The notes under the pieces: generated by a model
Seen by the model: only the letters and a program-made list of their open reading frames with translations
Database searches by the model: none
Told to the model about the DNA's origin: nothing
Program-made: the position numbers and the translations under genes
DNA from: Bacteroidales bacterium
GTDB taxonomy: Bacteria > Bacteroidota > Bacteroidia > Bacteroidales > GCA-2748055
Assembly: GCA_021738565.1 (NCBI GenBank)
Contig: JAIPBT010000003.1
Coordinates: 1-64,000 of the forward strand
DNA length: 64,000 nt
Direction: 5' to 3'
Shown here: positions 28,143 to 37,540 of the stretch, one piece after another
Position numbering within the stretch: the stretch's first letter is position 1
Layout of the letters: every line of letters begins with the position of its first letter

Positions 28143-30767
28143 TCAGGATTTTCCGGCCAGATTTCTGGCTTTTTTCATAGCACTTTGCAGGCCCTCCGGA
28201 TTTTTTCCACCCGCTGTTGCAAAGAATGGCTGACCACCTCCCCCTCCCTTTATTTCGCCAGAGATCTCACGGATAATAACTGAAGCGTTCAATCCTTTAT
28301 CACTGATCAGTTTATCGGATATCATCACAACAAGCAGTGCTTTGTTATTGACTTTGCTTCCAAGGACAAGGAAAAGGTTTTCCACCTGGTCCCGTAATTT
28401 ATATGCTGCATCCCTTAGCAGATCTGCATCCGCCGAATCCAGCACCGCTGAAATAAAATTGATTTCACCTATCTTTTCTGCTTTATTTTTCAAGGTGTTT
28501 ATCGAGGTTTTCAATACTTCTTTTTTATATCCTTCAACTTCCTTACTTAAAGCTACATTGTCCTTTACCAATTTCATAACTGCATCTGCAAGATTGGTCT
28601 TTTTTTCCAACAGTCTTGATATATCTGATAACTGGTCAAGTTCACTGTTGATGTATTTTTCTGCTTCAACTCCTGTAACAGCCTCTATTCGCCGAATTCC
28701 TGCAGCAATTGAAGATTCTTTGACGACCTTGAAAATCCCAAGTTGTCCGGTAGCCCTGGCATGTGTTCCCCCGCACAGCTCAACGGAATCCCCAAAACGA
28801 ATAACGCGGACATTATCGCCATATTTTTCTCCGAAAAGTGAGATCGCTCCCATATTTTTTGCTTTGGTCATAGGGATCGACCTCATTTCTTCAACAGGAA
28901 TGTTCTGTCTGATAAGTAGGTTTACCAGCTTTTCAACTTTTCTCAATTCCTGGTGCGATACCTTTTGAAAATGACTGAAATCAAATCTTAACATTCGGGA
29001 ATTTACCAGTGAACCTTTCTGTTCAACGTGTTCACCAAGTAGCTTTCTCAAGGCATAATGGAGCAAATGGGTTGCTGTATGATTGCCTGCGGTCTCTGTC
29101 CGCTCCGATTCATTTACACTGGCCCTGAATGTACTTTGAAGGTTCCTGGGTAATTCCTTTACATAATGAATGATCAGGTCATTTTCCTTTTGAGTATCCA
29201 ACACCTTTACCTTCTCCCTGTCATTCTCAAGTGTACCTGTATCACCAACCTGTCCTCCACTTTCAGCATAAAAAGGAGTGACATTGAACACGAGCTGGTA
29301 CATTACACCCTCCCTTGTCTTGATTTTCCTGTAGCGGATAATTCTAATGTCATCCGAATGCTTGTCATATCCGACGAACCTCTCTTCATTTGAATCTTCC
29401 AGTATGACCCAGTCATCTTTTTCTATTTTAGCGGCTGCCTTTGAACGTTGCTGCTGGAGTTTCATTTCCTGATCGAATCCTTCTGAATCCACAGTCATGT
29501 TTTTCTCTCTAAGGATCAGTTCTGTAAGGTCCAGAGGAAACCCATAGGTATCATACAATTCAAAAGCTTCCTTGCCTCCCAGTTCTTTGTTCTGTTGATT
29601 CCGGAGAGCCCCGGTCATCTGGTTCAATCTTCGGATCCCATTTTCAAGGGTATTTAGGAATGACTGCTCCTCTTCAAAAATAACCTTTTCGATCAGGTCC
29701 TTTTGACCAGAAAGTTCAGGATAGCTTTCACCCATCACTTCAATAAGGGAAGGCACCAGTTTGTATATAAAGGGTTCTGATTTGCCCAGGTAGGTGTAAG
29801 CATACCTGATCGCCCGCCTGAGGATTCTTCTGACAACATAACCTGCCTTGTTATTAGATGGAAGCTGACCATCCGCAACTGAAAATGAAATGGCGCGCAG
29901 GTGATCTGCAATAACCCGCATTGCTACATCTGTGGCTTCTTCTTCCCCGTAAACAAATCCTGAGAGCTCTGAAATATTTTCTATGATCGGTCTGAACAGA
30001 TCAGTATCGTAATTTGATTTTTTGGATTGAATTGCCATACATAGCCGTTCAAAGCCCATCCCTGTATCAACATGCTTTTCAGGCAGCAGTTCCAGTGTTG
30101 AATCTGCTTTCCGGTTGTACTGTATGAAAACCAGGTTCCAAACCTCAATCACCAGCGGGTGATTCTTGTTGATCAATTCAGAACCCGGTTGCTTATTCCG
30201 GGATTCATTGTCCCTCAGGTCAATGTGTATCTCTGAGCAGGGACCGCAGGGACCTGTGTTGCCCATTTCCCAGAAATTGTCCTTTTTGTTTCCATTTAAT
30301 ATACGTTCTTCCGGAAGGTATTCTCTCCAGTGGTTAAAAGATTCATTGTCCCTTTGCAGCTTATCATCTTTATCCCCCTCAAAAATCGTTACATAAAAAC
30401 GCCCGCTTTCCAGTTTCATTATCTCCGTAAGGAATTCCCAGGCCCAGCTTATGGCTTCCTTTTTGAAATAGTCACCAAAAGACCAGTTTCCCAGCATTTC
30501 AAACATGGTGTGGTGGTAGGTGTCATGTCCCACCTCTTCAAGATCGTTATGTTTACCTGTTACCCGGAGACATTTTTGAGAATCTGCCACACGGCTTGAA
30601 TCCGGAACCCTGTTTCCAAGAAAATAATCCTTGAATTGATTCATCCCAGCATTGGTGAACATCAATGTAGGATCGTTCTTAATTACCATGGGGGCAGAGG
30701 GTACAATCTCATGTCCCTTGCTTTCAAAAAAATCTAAAAATGCTGATCGAATTTCTTTTGAATTCAC
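28143..30767 (-). CDS. alaS: Alanyl-tRNA synthetase
   Basis: AlaRS charges tRNA-Ala and edits mischarged serine and glycine. With a GTG start at 30767 (VNSKEIRSAFLDFF) the protein has 874 residues, close to the E. coli length. The open frame reaches 29 codons further upstream, but those residues do not look like AlaRS and overlap a -7-like box (TATTTTTG, 30859-30852). Catalytic-domain motifs include MFTNAGMNQFKD and GCGPCSEIH-type TGPCGPCSEIHID; the editing site shows HTATHLLH and CGGTHA; the C-terminal part ends in GGGGGQPFFATAGGK. All parts appear intact. Confidence 0.94.
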   Translation of the reverse strand: MNSKEIRSAFLDFFESKGHEIVPSAPMVIKNDPTLMFTNAGMNQFKDYFLGNRVPDSSRVADSQKCLRVTGKHNDLEEVGHDTYHHTMFEMLGNWSFGDYFKKEAISWAWEFLTEIMKLESGRFYVTIFEGDKDDKLQRDNESFNHWREYLPEERILNGNKKDNFWEMGNTGPCGPCSEIHIDLRDNESRNKQPGSELINKNHPLVIEVWNLVFIQYNRKADSTLELLPEKHVDTGMGFERLCMAIQSKKSNYDTDLFRPIIENISELSGFVYGEEEATDVAMRVIADHLRAISFSVADGQLPSNNKAGYVVRRILRRAIRYAYTYLGKSEPFIYKLVPSLIEVMGESYPELSGQKDLIEKVIFEEEQSFLNTLENGIRRLNQMTGALRNQQNKELGGKEAFELYDTYGFPLDLTELILREKNMTVDSEGFDQEMKLQQQRSKAAAKIEKDDWVILEDSNEERFVGYDKHSDDIRIIRYRKIKTREGVMYQLVFNVTPFYAESGGQVGDTGTLENDREKVKVLDTQKENDLIIHYVKELPRNLQSTFRASVNESERTETAGNHTATHLLHYALRKLLGEHVEQKGSLVNSRMLRFDFSHFQKVSHQELRKVEKLVNLLIRQNIPVEEMRSIPMTKAKNMGAISLFGEKYGDNVRVIRFGDSVELCGGTHARATGQLGIFKVVKESSIAAGIRRIEAVTGVEAEKYINSELDQLSDISRLLEKKTNLADAVMKLVKDNVALSKEVEGYKKEVLKTSINTLKNKAEKIGEINFISAVLDSADADLLRDAAYKLRDQVENLFLVLGSKVNNKALLVVMISDKLISDKGLNASVIIREISGEIKGGGGGQPFFATAGGKNPEGLQSAMKKARNLAGKS

Positions 30768-30915
30768 TTCTCTTGATTGGTTAAATGGTAACTTATTTTG
30801 CAAAGGTGCGTATAATAATTGACATGGATTGAAGCCCGTTGCCAGCGTTAGCAAAAATAATTTTTTTCACTAATTATTGTGAAATTAATGGCGGTTTTTT
30901 ACTTTTATGCTTAGA

Positions 30916-31881
30916 ATGGAAAATTTATTTGGACGAAAATACAGCCTGAATCCAGAAACCCTTCGTTTTGAAGAGGATACACTTTCCAGAAATAAAAAAC
31001 TTACCCTTCTCATTATATTGGGTGTTGCAATATTACTTACTTCCGTTGGAATGAGAGTGGTGTATGACCAGCACGCAAAAACTCCACGACTTATAAAATA
31101 TGAAAAGCAGAATGAGGAGTTGCGCCGCAATTACAAAAAGTTGCATTCAGAACTTAAACAGGATGAATTAATACTGACTGAATTACGCAGGAAGGATGAC
31201 CGGCTTTACCGTTCAATTTTCGGGATGGAGCCACTTCCATCATCTATTCGTGAAGCAGGTACTGGTGGTTCCGAGACTTACACTTCGCTGCAGTCGATCT
31301 CCAATCCAAATATGATCATTGATGTTTTTGACAAGATCGACAAGATCCTCATGAAGGCAAAAATACAGCATGAATCTTTTGATGATTTAGAAAATGCTGC
31401 CCTGGAGCAGATTGAAATATTGGCCTCAAAACCGCTGATACACCCCCTGTCTCCGGCAGACAGGTTCTGGTTTACATCTGCCTTTGGATACAGGAATGAT
31501 CCCTTCACAAGGAACACCCGTTACCATCACGGGATTGATATCAGTGGACGCAAAGGATTGAAAATACATGCCACAGGTGATGGGACCGTTGAATTAGCCA
31601 AATTCAACCGTTTTGGCTATGGCAAGGAAGTTATCATAAACCATGGTTTTGGCTATAAGAGCAGGTATGCACACATGGATAATATCTTGGTTGATCGGGG
31701 CCAAAAAGTTAAACGTGGTCAGGTGATAGGTACCCTGGGTAACAGCGGAAGATCAACCGGTCCGCACCTGCATTATGAAATCCGCCTGAACAACAAAGCC
31801 ATCAATCCGGTATATTATTACTTCGAGAACCTTTCTCCGGAAGAATATGAAATGATCACCCTGCGAGCCAAACTGGACTGA
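30916..31881 (+). CDS. Membrane-anchored M23 peptidase, first of three paralogues
   Basis: This 321-residue protein has a short cytoplasmic tail (YSLNPETLRF), one membrane helix (about residues 29-48), a coiled coil to about 95, and a C-terminal M23 peptidase domain. The zinc ligands and catalytic histidine are present (His204 and Asp208 in YHHGID, His284 and His286 in GPHLHYE), so it should cut peptidoglycan cross-links. An ATG three codons earlier is possible; 30916 aligns with the third paralogue. It heads a same-strand run of three M23 genes and a CapA-like lipoprotein and is divergent from alaS. Confidence 0.87.
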   Translation: MENLFGRKYSLNPETLRFEEDTLSRNKKLTLLIILGVAILLTSVGMRVVYDQHAKTPRLIKYEKQNEELRRNYKKLHSELKQDELILTELRRKDDRLYRSIFGMEPLPSSIREAGTGGSETYTSLQSISNPNMIIDVFDKIDKILMKAKIQHESFDDLENAALEQIEILASKPLIHPLSPADRFWFTSAFGYRNDPFTRNTRYHHGIDISGRKGLKIHATGDGTVELAKFNRFGYGKEVIINHGFGYKSRYAHMDNILVDRGQKVKRGQVIGTLGNSGRSTGPHLHYEIRLNNKAINPVYYYFENLSPEEYEMITLRAKLD

Positions 31882-31934
31882 TCCATTTCCCGTTTTTCAT
31901 TTTTTTACTAATTTCACCACAAATATTTTATTTG

Positions 31935-32894
31935 GTGAAAACACAATACAAATACAACCCGGATAACGTTCACTTTGATAAGATGAACAATGGTTTTAAA
32001 AAGTTGTTCTGGAGGGTTGTTACAATTGCTTTTGCTGCACTGTTCATTGCCATTGTATTGAATATTCTTTTTGTTCTGCTTTTTGACAGCCCCGGAGAAA
32101 GAATGATGCGAAGCGAGAATGAAGAGCTGAAGCGTCAATACCAGGTCCTGCAGGAAAGAAAAAAAACGGTTGATACTGTTTTCGGGGAAATTCAGCGTGC
32201 AGATGAAAATATTTTCAGGTTGATATTTGAGACCGAACCTGCCGTTTCCAATATTCCTGAATTTACCACGATCCCCTACTCCAAATTAAAGGAATACAGC
32301 GACAGGGAAATCGTTATGAAAACAGCCGAAAAGCTTGATTCGATGCTTGTAAAGGTAAAAAATGAGCGGCTGGATTACGATATATTAAGGATCAAGAGTG
32401 AAGATAAAACAGTAATTCTACCCTATATACCTGCAATTCAGCCAATTGAAAATAGGGATCTTACTCGGACAGCATCAGGTTATGGATACAGGCTTCATCC
32501 AATTTACAAGATCCATAAGTTCCATAAGGGAATTGATTTTACAGCCCCGGTGGGAACCCCTGTATTTGCCACTGGAAATGGCATTGTTGAAATGACAACG
32601 CGTTCCCGTAGGGGATCAGGCAATCAGATCATCATCGACCATGGGTATGGATTTAAATCGGTATATTCCCATTTGAATGAGATCAATACAAGGCAAAGGC
32701 GTACTGTGGAACGTGGTGAGGTAATTGGTACAGTAGGAAACACTGGATTATCCTCCGGGCCACATTTACATTATGAAGTCCTGTTTAAGGGCAAATCGGT
32801 TAACCCGGTCAATTTCTTTTTTCTGGAACTTTCTCCCCGGGAATATGACAAGATGATAATATTATCTAAAAATTCAGGTCAATCTTTTGATTAA
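31935..32894 (+). CDS. Membrane-anchored M23 peptidase, second paralogue
   Basis: The layout matches its neighbours: a tail with YKYNPDNVHF, a membrane helix (about residues 23-45), a coiled coil and an M23 domain with FHKGIDF and GPHLHYEV intact. The protein has 319 residues. It begins with GTG at 31935 (VKTQYKYN), one codon after a TTG, and there is no ATG until residue 17, within or after the shared tail motif. The gap to the first paralogue is 53 bases. Sequence divergence in the coiled coil suggests an old duplication with different partners or regulation. Confidence 0.83.
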   Translation: MKTQYKYNPDNVHFDKMNNGFKKLFWRVVTIAFAALFIAIVLNILFVLLFDSPGERMMRSENEELKRQYQVLQERKKTVDTVFGEIQRADENIFRLIFETEPAVSNIPEFTTIPYSKLKEYSDREIVMKTAEKLDSMLVKVKNERLDYDILRIKSEDKTVILPYIPAIQPIENRDLTRTASGYGYRLHPIYKIHKFHKGIDFTAPVGTPVFATGNGIVEMTTRSRRGSGNQIIIDHGYGFKSVYSHLNEINTRQRRTVERGEVIGTVGNTGLSSGPHLHYEVLFKGKSVNPVNFFFLELSPREYDKMIILSKNSGQSFD

Positions 32895-32920
32895 TAAGGC
32901 TTTTTAGTATATTGCAGTTG

Positions 32921-33892
32921 ATGGAAAACTACTATTTTAATCCTGAGAAACTCCAGTTTGAGCTCGTTGAACCTCCTCGACACCGAAGAACAGTCAACGT
33001 GCTGAAATTCATAGTTCTGGTCACAGTTTTTTCCATATTTATATTTAAGCTTTCCGAGGATATTATTCAGAGTCCCAATTTTAAAAAACTGCAAGCTCAG
33101 CAGGAATCACTCGTATATGAGATTGAACTGCTTAACAGGGATGTTACAAAATATGCTGAACAGCTCAGCAGGGTGGAACACAATGATGATCATCTTTACA
33201 GGGTCTTCTTTGAAGTGGACCCTATCCCTGTTACCAAGCGAAAAGCAGGTACAGGTGGCGTGATGAGATACAGGAGCCTCCAAAACCTGCCTTTTTCAGA
33301 GATGCTTACACATGCATTTATGAACCTTGACCAGGTTTCAAGACAACTTGTTGTTCAGTCAAAATCTTTTGATGAAGTAATACACCTGGCCGAAACGAAG
33401 GAACAAAGAATGGCCGCAAAGCCATCCATTCAGCCAATCAGTATAAATGAACTTGAACACTTTGGCTCAGCATTTGGAATGCGGCTTCACCCGATTTTAA
33501 AGAAATACCGGCCACATAATGGTATAGACCTTACCACTCCATGGGGTACAAACATTTACGCCACAGCGGATGGTACGGTTATATATGCAAGTTATTCCCC
33601 GGGCGGCTACGGGAACAGGATCATTATCGATCACGGGTTTGGATACAAGACACTCTACGGACACTGCAGCAGGTTCCTTGTAAAAAGAGGTCAAAAGGTC
33701 AAGCGCGGTGAAGTGATCGGGAAAGTTGGAAATACCGGATTATCGACCAGGTCACATCTGCATTATGAAGTCTGGGTAAATAATAAGCCGGTAAATCCAA
33801 TCAACTATTATGCGAACGACCTTTCACCACAGGAATATGACAGGATGATCCAATTACTGGCCAATGCCGATCCTTCTTTCGATATCAATTAA
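32921..33892 (+). CDS. Membrane-anchored M23 peptidase, third paralogue
   Basis: A 323-residue copy of the same design: MENYYFNPEKLQF tail, membrane helix (about residues 25-45), coiled coil, and an M23 domain with PHNGIDL and SHLHYEVW. It shares with the first copy the short AGTGG segment before the long linker. The ATG at 32921 is chosen over a TTG three codons upstream. It lies 26 bases after the second copy and 2 bases before the CapA-like gene, so the four genes probably form one operon. Confidence 0.86.
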   Translation: MENYYFNPEKLQFELVEPPRHRRTVNVLKFIVLVTVFSIFIFKLSEDIIQSPNFKKLQAQQESLVYEIELLNRDVTKYAEQLSRVEHNDDHLYRVFFEVDPIPVTKRKAGTGGVMRYRSLQNLPFSEMLTHAFMNLDQVSRQLVVQSKSFDEVIHLAETKEQRMAAKPSIQPISINELEHFGSAFGMRLHPILKKYRPHNGIDLTTPWGTNIYATADGTVIYASYSPGGYGNRIIIDHGFGYKTLYGHCSRFLVKRGQKVKRGEVIGKVGNTGLSTRSHLHYEVWVNNKPVNPINYYANDLSPQEYDRMIQLLANADPSFDIN

Positions 33893-33894
33893 TT

Positions 33895-35184
33895 ATGTGG
33901 ATAAACAGCAAATTACTTATTCCCCTGTTATTACTGTTTTTATCTTCATGTTTCAGTTCCCGGAATACTACTGGCCCTGATCCGGAAACAGTGATTATTG
34001 ATCCCGTGAAAACCAGACTGGATACCACCACACTCAGAGAGAGCAATATTCCTGCGGAAGGAATGAAAGATTCATTAAAGAATGAATTTTCCGCAACGGA
34101 TTCATCTGCAACAAAAATCCAGGAACCCTTACCTGATAATGCCTTTCCACTTGCAAAAGATTCCCTTCTTAATGAAACCGAAATTCCCTGTCCGGATGAA
34201 GTTCCGGCAGCAACTGACACGATCACAATTATCGGGACAGGGGATGTTATGCCGGGTACGAATTACCCGGATGAAAGTTACCTTCCGCCTGATTGCGGGC
34301 AGCTGTTCAAACCTGTTGAGGATATTCTTAAAAATGCCCATGTAACTTTTGGAAATCTCGAAGGCGTATTCAATTCCGGAAAAGGAACACCCAAAAAATG
34401 TAAAAATCCAGAATTTTGCTATGTCTTCAGCATGCCTGATTCGTACCTTGATTGCATACTGAATGCCGAATATAACTTACTAAGTGTAGCAAACAATCAT
34501 GTCAATGATTTCGGACTGACCGGAAGAGAGAATACAGCCATGTTGCTTAGTCAGTCCGGTGTTCAATTTGCAGGATTCGTTAACAAACCCTCGGTAAATT
34601 TTCAAATCGATGGGATCAGCTATGGTTTTGCCGCCTTTGCTCCCAACACGGGAACTGCAAATTTCAAGAATTATGCAGGTGCAGTGGAGATCGTAAAAGA
34701 ATTGGAAAAAACATGTGATATTGTGATCGTCTCCTTCCATAGCGGTGCCGAAGGAAAGGATTTCCAGCATGTACCCTGCACAGATGAAACATACCTTGGC
34801 TACAATAGGGGAAATGTCTGCAAATTCGCTCATATGGTAATTGATGCCGGAGCGGATATTGTCTTTGGACACGGACCTCATGTAACAAGGGCTCTGGAAC
34901 TATACAACAACCGGCTTATATGCTATAGTCTTGGTAATTTCTGCACCTATGCCCGTTTTAACCTGAGAGGGCCGAACGGTATAGCACCCATTGTAAAAGT
35001 AAGTGTAGACAAAAAGGGTGAGTTCCTGGAAGGAAAAATCTATTCAATACAGCAGTCCGGGGAAGGAGGTCCGGTCATTGATCCATCTGAGAGGGCTTTA
35101 ATGAAGATCCGTGAATTGTCAGAAGCTGATTTTCCGGAAAGTCCGCTAATATTTAACAAAAACGGAAAGTTTTACAGGAAGTAA
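33895..35184 (+). CDS. CapA-like metallophosphatase-fold lipoprotein
   Basis: The 429-residue protein has a lipoprotein signal (LLLLFLSSC, lipidated Cys19), a low-complexity Ser/Thr/Pro-rich linker to about residue 105, and a PGA_cap (CapA) domain with IIGTGDVMPG, TFGNLEGV, VANNHVNDFG, HSGAEGK and FGHGPHV. CapA proteins take part in poly-gamma-glutamate production in Bacillus; most homologues elsewhere have unproven roles. Here it follows three M23 peptidases with a 2-base gap, which points to work at the cell wall. A second CapA-like gene lies at 37.5-38.7 kb on the other strand. Confidence 0.83.
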   Translation: MWINSKLLIPLLLLFLSSCFSSRNTTGPDPETVIIDPVKTRLDTTTLRESNIPAEGMKDSLKNEFSATDSSATKIQEPLPDNAFPLAKDSLLNETEIPCPDEVPAATDTITIIGTGDVMPGTNYPDESYLPPDCGQLFKPVEDILKNAHVTFGNLEGVFNSGKGTPKKCKNPEFCYVFSMPDSYLDCILNAEYNLLSVANNHVNDFGLTGRENTAMLLSQSGVQFAGFVNKPSVNFQIDGISYGFAAFAPNTGTANFKNYAGAVEIVKELEKTCDIVIVSFHSGAEGKDFQHVPCTDETYLGYNRGNVCKFAHMVIDAGADIVFGHGPHVTRALELYNNRLICYSLGNFCTYARFNLRGPNGIAPIVKVSVDKKGEFLEGKIYSIQQSGEGGPVIDPSERALMKIRELSEADFPESPLIFNKNGKFYRK

Positions 35185-35294
35185 TTAATCAAAAGTATTT
35201 TTTTTTATAATTTGTAGTAATTTTCTTTTATCTGAATTATTCATGAGTTTTTCGTGATGAGAATTCAGGTTAAAATATTTACACCCATAAAATT

Positions 35295-35630
35295 ATGCCC
35301 TATAAAGAAAAAAAGGTAGAGAAATTGTATTACAGCATAGGAGAAGTTGCCGTAATGTTCGACGTAAATACTTCCTTGATCCGCTATTGGGAAAAAGAGT
35401 TCGATATAATCAAACCTAAAAAGAATAAAAAAGGCAACAGGCTGTTCACACAAAATGATATTGATAATTTCCATATCATCTATCACCTCGTTAAAGAAAG
35501 GGGCATGACGCTCAAAGGGGCCAGAAAAAAAATGAAGGAGAATAAGAATGAGGAGGACCATACATTCAAAATTGTAAAGTCGCTGGAAAATATAAAGCAG
35601 CTTTTACTTGAAGTAAGGGAGACAATTTAG
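35295..35630 (+). CDS. MerR-family transcriptional regulator
   Basis: This 111-residue regulator has a winged helix-turn-helix of the MerR type at its N-terminus (YSIGEVAVMFDVNTSLIRYW, then FDIIKPKKNKKGNRLFTQND) and a short helical C-terminal end. There is no effector-binding domain, so it may respond to nothing beyond its own partner or sit on DNA as a spacing sensor. It precedes nif3 by 23 bases and probably shares its transcript. Targets are unknown. Confidence 0.85.
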   Translation: MPYKEKKVEKLYYSIGEVAVMFDVNTSLIRYWEKEFDIIKPKKNKKGNRLFTQNDIDNFHIIYHLVKERGMTLKGARKKMKENKNEEDHTFKIVKSLENIKQLLLEVRETI

Positions 35631-35653
35631 ACCATTTTAAATCATTTTTCTTT

Positions 35654-36748
35654 ATGAAACTTAGAGAAATTACAGCTTTCTTTGAAAAGCTGGCACCTCT
35701 TGTTTACCAGGAATCCTATGACAATTCAGGATTGCAGGTTGGAGATTATTCAATGGAACTGACCGGTGCACTTATCACTTTGGATATAACCGGGGATGTT
35801 CTGGACGAAGCAATTGAAAATGGAATTAACCTGATCCTAGGCCATCATCCCCTGATATTTGGAGGAATACAATCGATTACAGGTAAAAACATGGTTGAGC
35901 GTATCCTTTATAAAGCCATCCGAAACGACATCGCCATATATTCTGCTCATACAAATTTTGACGCGATCAAAAATGGAGTCAATGGCAAGATCTGCGAAGT
36001 GATCGGATTAAAAAACAGCAGGATCCTTGAACCGGCAAAGGACCAATTAAAGAAACTGGTTGTTTTTGTGCCGGAGAATTATTCGGAAAAGGTCCGGAAT
36101 GCACTTTTCGAAGCCGGAGCAGGGGTTGTTGGAAATTACGACAACTGTAGCTACAATACAAAAGGAACCGGGACATTCAAAGGCAACGAGGATGCAAATC
36201 CCTTCATCGGGGAAAAAGGGGAAATTCAGCAGGAACCGGAAGTAAGGATTGAAACCATATTCCCGGTACATGCTAAAGGCAGGATCATCACAGCCATGAT
36301 GCAATCACACCCATATGAGGAAGTGGCTTATGATGTATACTCGCTGGAAAACAAATACCATGAAATCGGGATGGGGATGATTGGTGAATTGTCGCAGCCA
36401 GTTGAAGAAACGCAGTTCCTTGAACTATTAAAATCTAAATTCAGCGCCGGTGTTGTCAGACATTCCGAATTGCTCGGGAAAAAAATAAAAAAAGTGGCAG
36501 TCTGCGGAGGAGCAGGAAGCGTTTTGCTGAAAAAGGCCATTGCTGAAAAAGCAGATGTATTTATTAGCGGAGATTTTAAATACCACCAATTTTTTGATGC
36601 AGATTCAAAGATTTTAATAGCAGACATCGGACATTTTGAAAGTGAACAATATACAAGAGAAGTATTTTATGATTTACTTATTAAAAATTTCCCTAAATTT
36701 GCAGTCCGTTTATCCAAAATTAATACGAATCCTATTAAATATTTTTAG
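35654..36748 (+). CDS. Nif3-like dinuclear metal centre protein
   Basis: The 364-residue protein belongs to the Nif3/DUF34 family in its long YqfO form. The N-terminal part has YDNSGLQVGD and ILGHHPLIFGG with metal-binding histidines, the middle (about residues 130-230) is a PII/CutA-like insertion (LVVFVPENYSEKVRNALFEAG), and the C-terminal part carries CGGAGSVLL, ISGDFKYHQFFDA and DIGHFESEQ. It is often labelled a GTP cyclohydrolase I type 2 homologue, a label that lacks support; the function is unproven. It is followed 3 bases later by the zinc-ribbon gene, a pairing common in Bacteroidota. Confidence 0.9.
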   Translation: MKLREITAFFEKLAPLVYQESYDNSGLQVGDYSMELTGALITLDITGDVLDEAIENGINLILGHHPLIFGGIQSITGKNMVERILYKAIRNDIAIYSAHTNFDAIKNGVNGKICEVIGLKNSRILEPAKDQLKKLVVFVPENYSEKVRNALFEAGAGVVGNYDNCSYNTKGTGTFKGNEDANPFIGEKGEIQQEPEVRIETIFPVHAKGRIITAMMQSHPYEEVAYDVYSLENKYHEIGMGMIGELSQPVEETQFLELLKSKFSAGVVRHSELLGKKIKKVAVCGGAGSVLLKKAIAEKADVFISGDFKYHQFFDADSKILIADIGHFESEQYTREVFYDLLIKNFPKFAVRLSKINTNPIKYF

Positions 36749-36751
36749 TTA

Positions 36752-37513
36752 ATGGCTAATAAAAAATCAGAGACCGGGACAAAGGAAATGACAGTTGCCG
36801 AAAGACTTCGCGCACTTTATGAACTTCAGCAGGTAGCTACTGCTATTGATAAAATAACGATTCTCAGGGGAGAATTACCCCTTGAAGTACAGGACCTGGA
36901 AGATGAGATTGAAGGTCTTCAAACGAGGATTTCAAAATATGAAGATGACATTTCAGAATTAGAGAAAAATATCAGTGGTAAAAAGTTGAATATTCAAACT
37001 GCAGAAGGCCTCATCAAAAAGTATGAAGAACAGCAGAAAAATGTGCGCAACAACCGGGAATACGAATCACTTTCAAAGGAGATTGAATTCCAGTCACTCG
37101 AGATAGAACTGTGTGATAAAAGAATCAATGAGTACAACGCCCAGATCAAGGAGAAAACCGGGGTGATTGAAGAATCGAAAGCATTGCTGAATGAACGGTC
37201 CGGAGATCTTGAAAACAAAAAGAAAGAACTGCAAGGTATTGTATCTGAGACACAGAAAGAGGAAGAACAACTGGAAAAGAAAGCCGAAGACATCAAGTCG
37301 GTTCTTGAAGAAAGATTACAGGTCGCATATAAAAAGATCAGGGCAAATGCCCGCAATGGTCTTGCTGTAGTTACAGTAGAAAGAGATGCATGTGGAGGAT
37401 GTTACAACAAAATACCACCACAAAGACAGCTTGATATTGCTTCCCGCAAAAAGATCATTGTCTGTGAATATTGCGGCAGGATCCTGGTTGATGATAAGAT
37501 ACTTGAAGACTAA
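36752..37513 (+). CDS. C4-type zinc ribbon coiled-coil protein (CT398/CdsZ-like)
   Basis: Of 253 residues, about 30-190 form a long helical hairpin coiled coil rich in Glu and Lys. The C-terminus has a four-cysteine zinc ribbon: CGGCYNKIPPQ and later CEYCGRIL. This is the DUF164/CT398 family; in Chlamydia the protein is called CdsZ and binds secretion components, but in other bacteria its partners are unknown. It lies 3 bases after nif3, so the two are likely co-translated. Confidence 0.88.
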   Translation: MANKKSETGTKEMTVAERLRALYELQQVATAIDKITILRGELPLEVQDLEDEIEGLQTRISKYEDDISELEKNISGKKLNIQTAEGLIKKYEEQQKNVRNNREYESLSKEIEFQSLEIELCDKRINEYNAQIKEKTGVIEESKALLNERSGDLENKKKELQGIVSETQKEEEQLEKKAEDIKSVLEERLQVAYKKIRANARNGLAVVTVERDACGGCYNKIPPQRQLDIASRKKIIVCEYCGRILVDDKILED

Positions 37514-37540
37514 AATCGCATTACAGGAGTATGCAGATTA

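Noticed and set aside
35654-36748. Calling the Nif3-like protein a GTP cyclohydrolase
   Set aside because: The label spreads through databases without enzymatic support for this family; a true folE is present at 54.7 kb.
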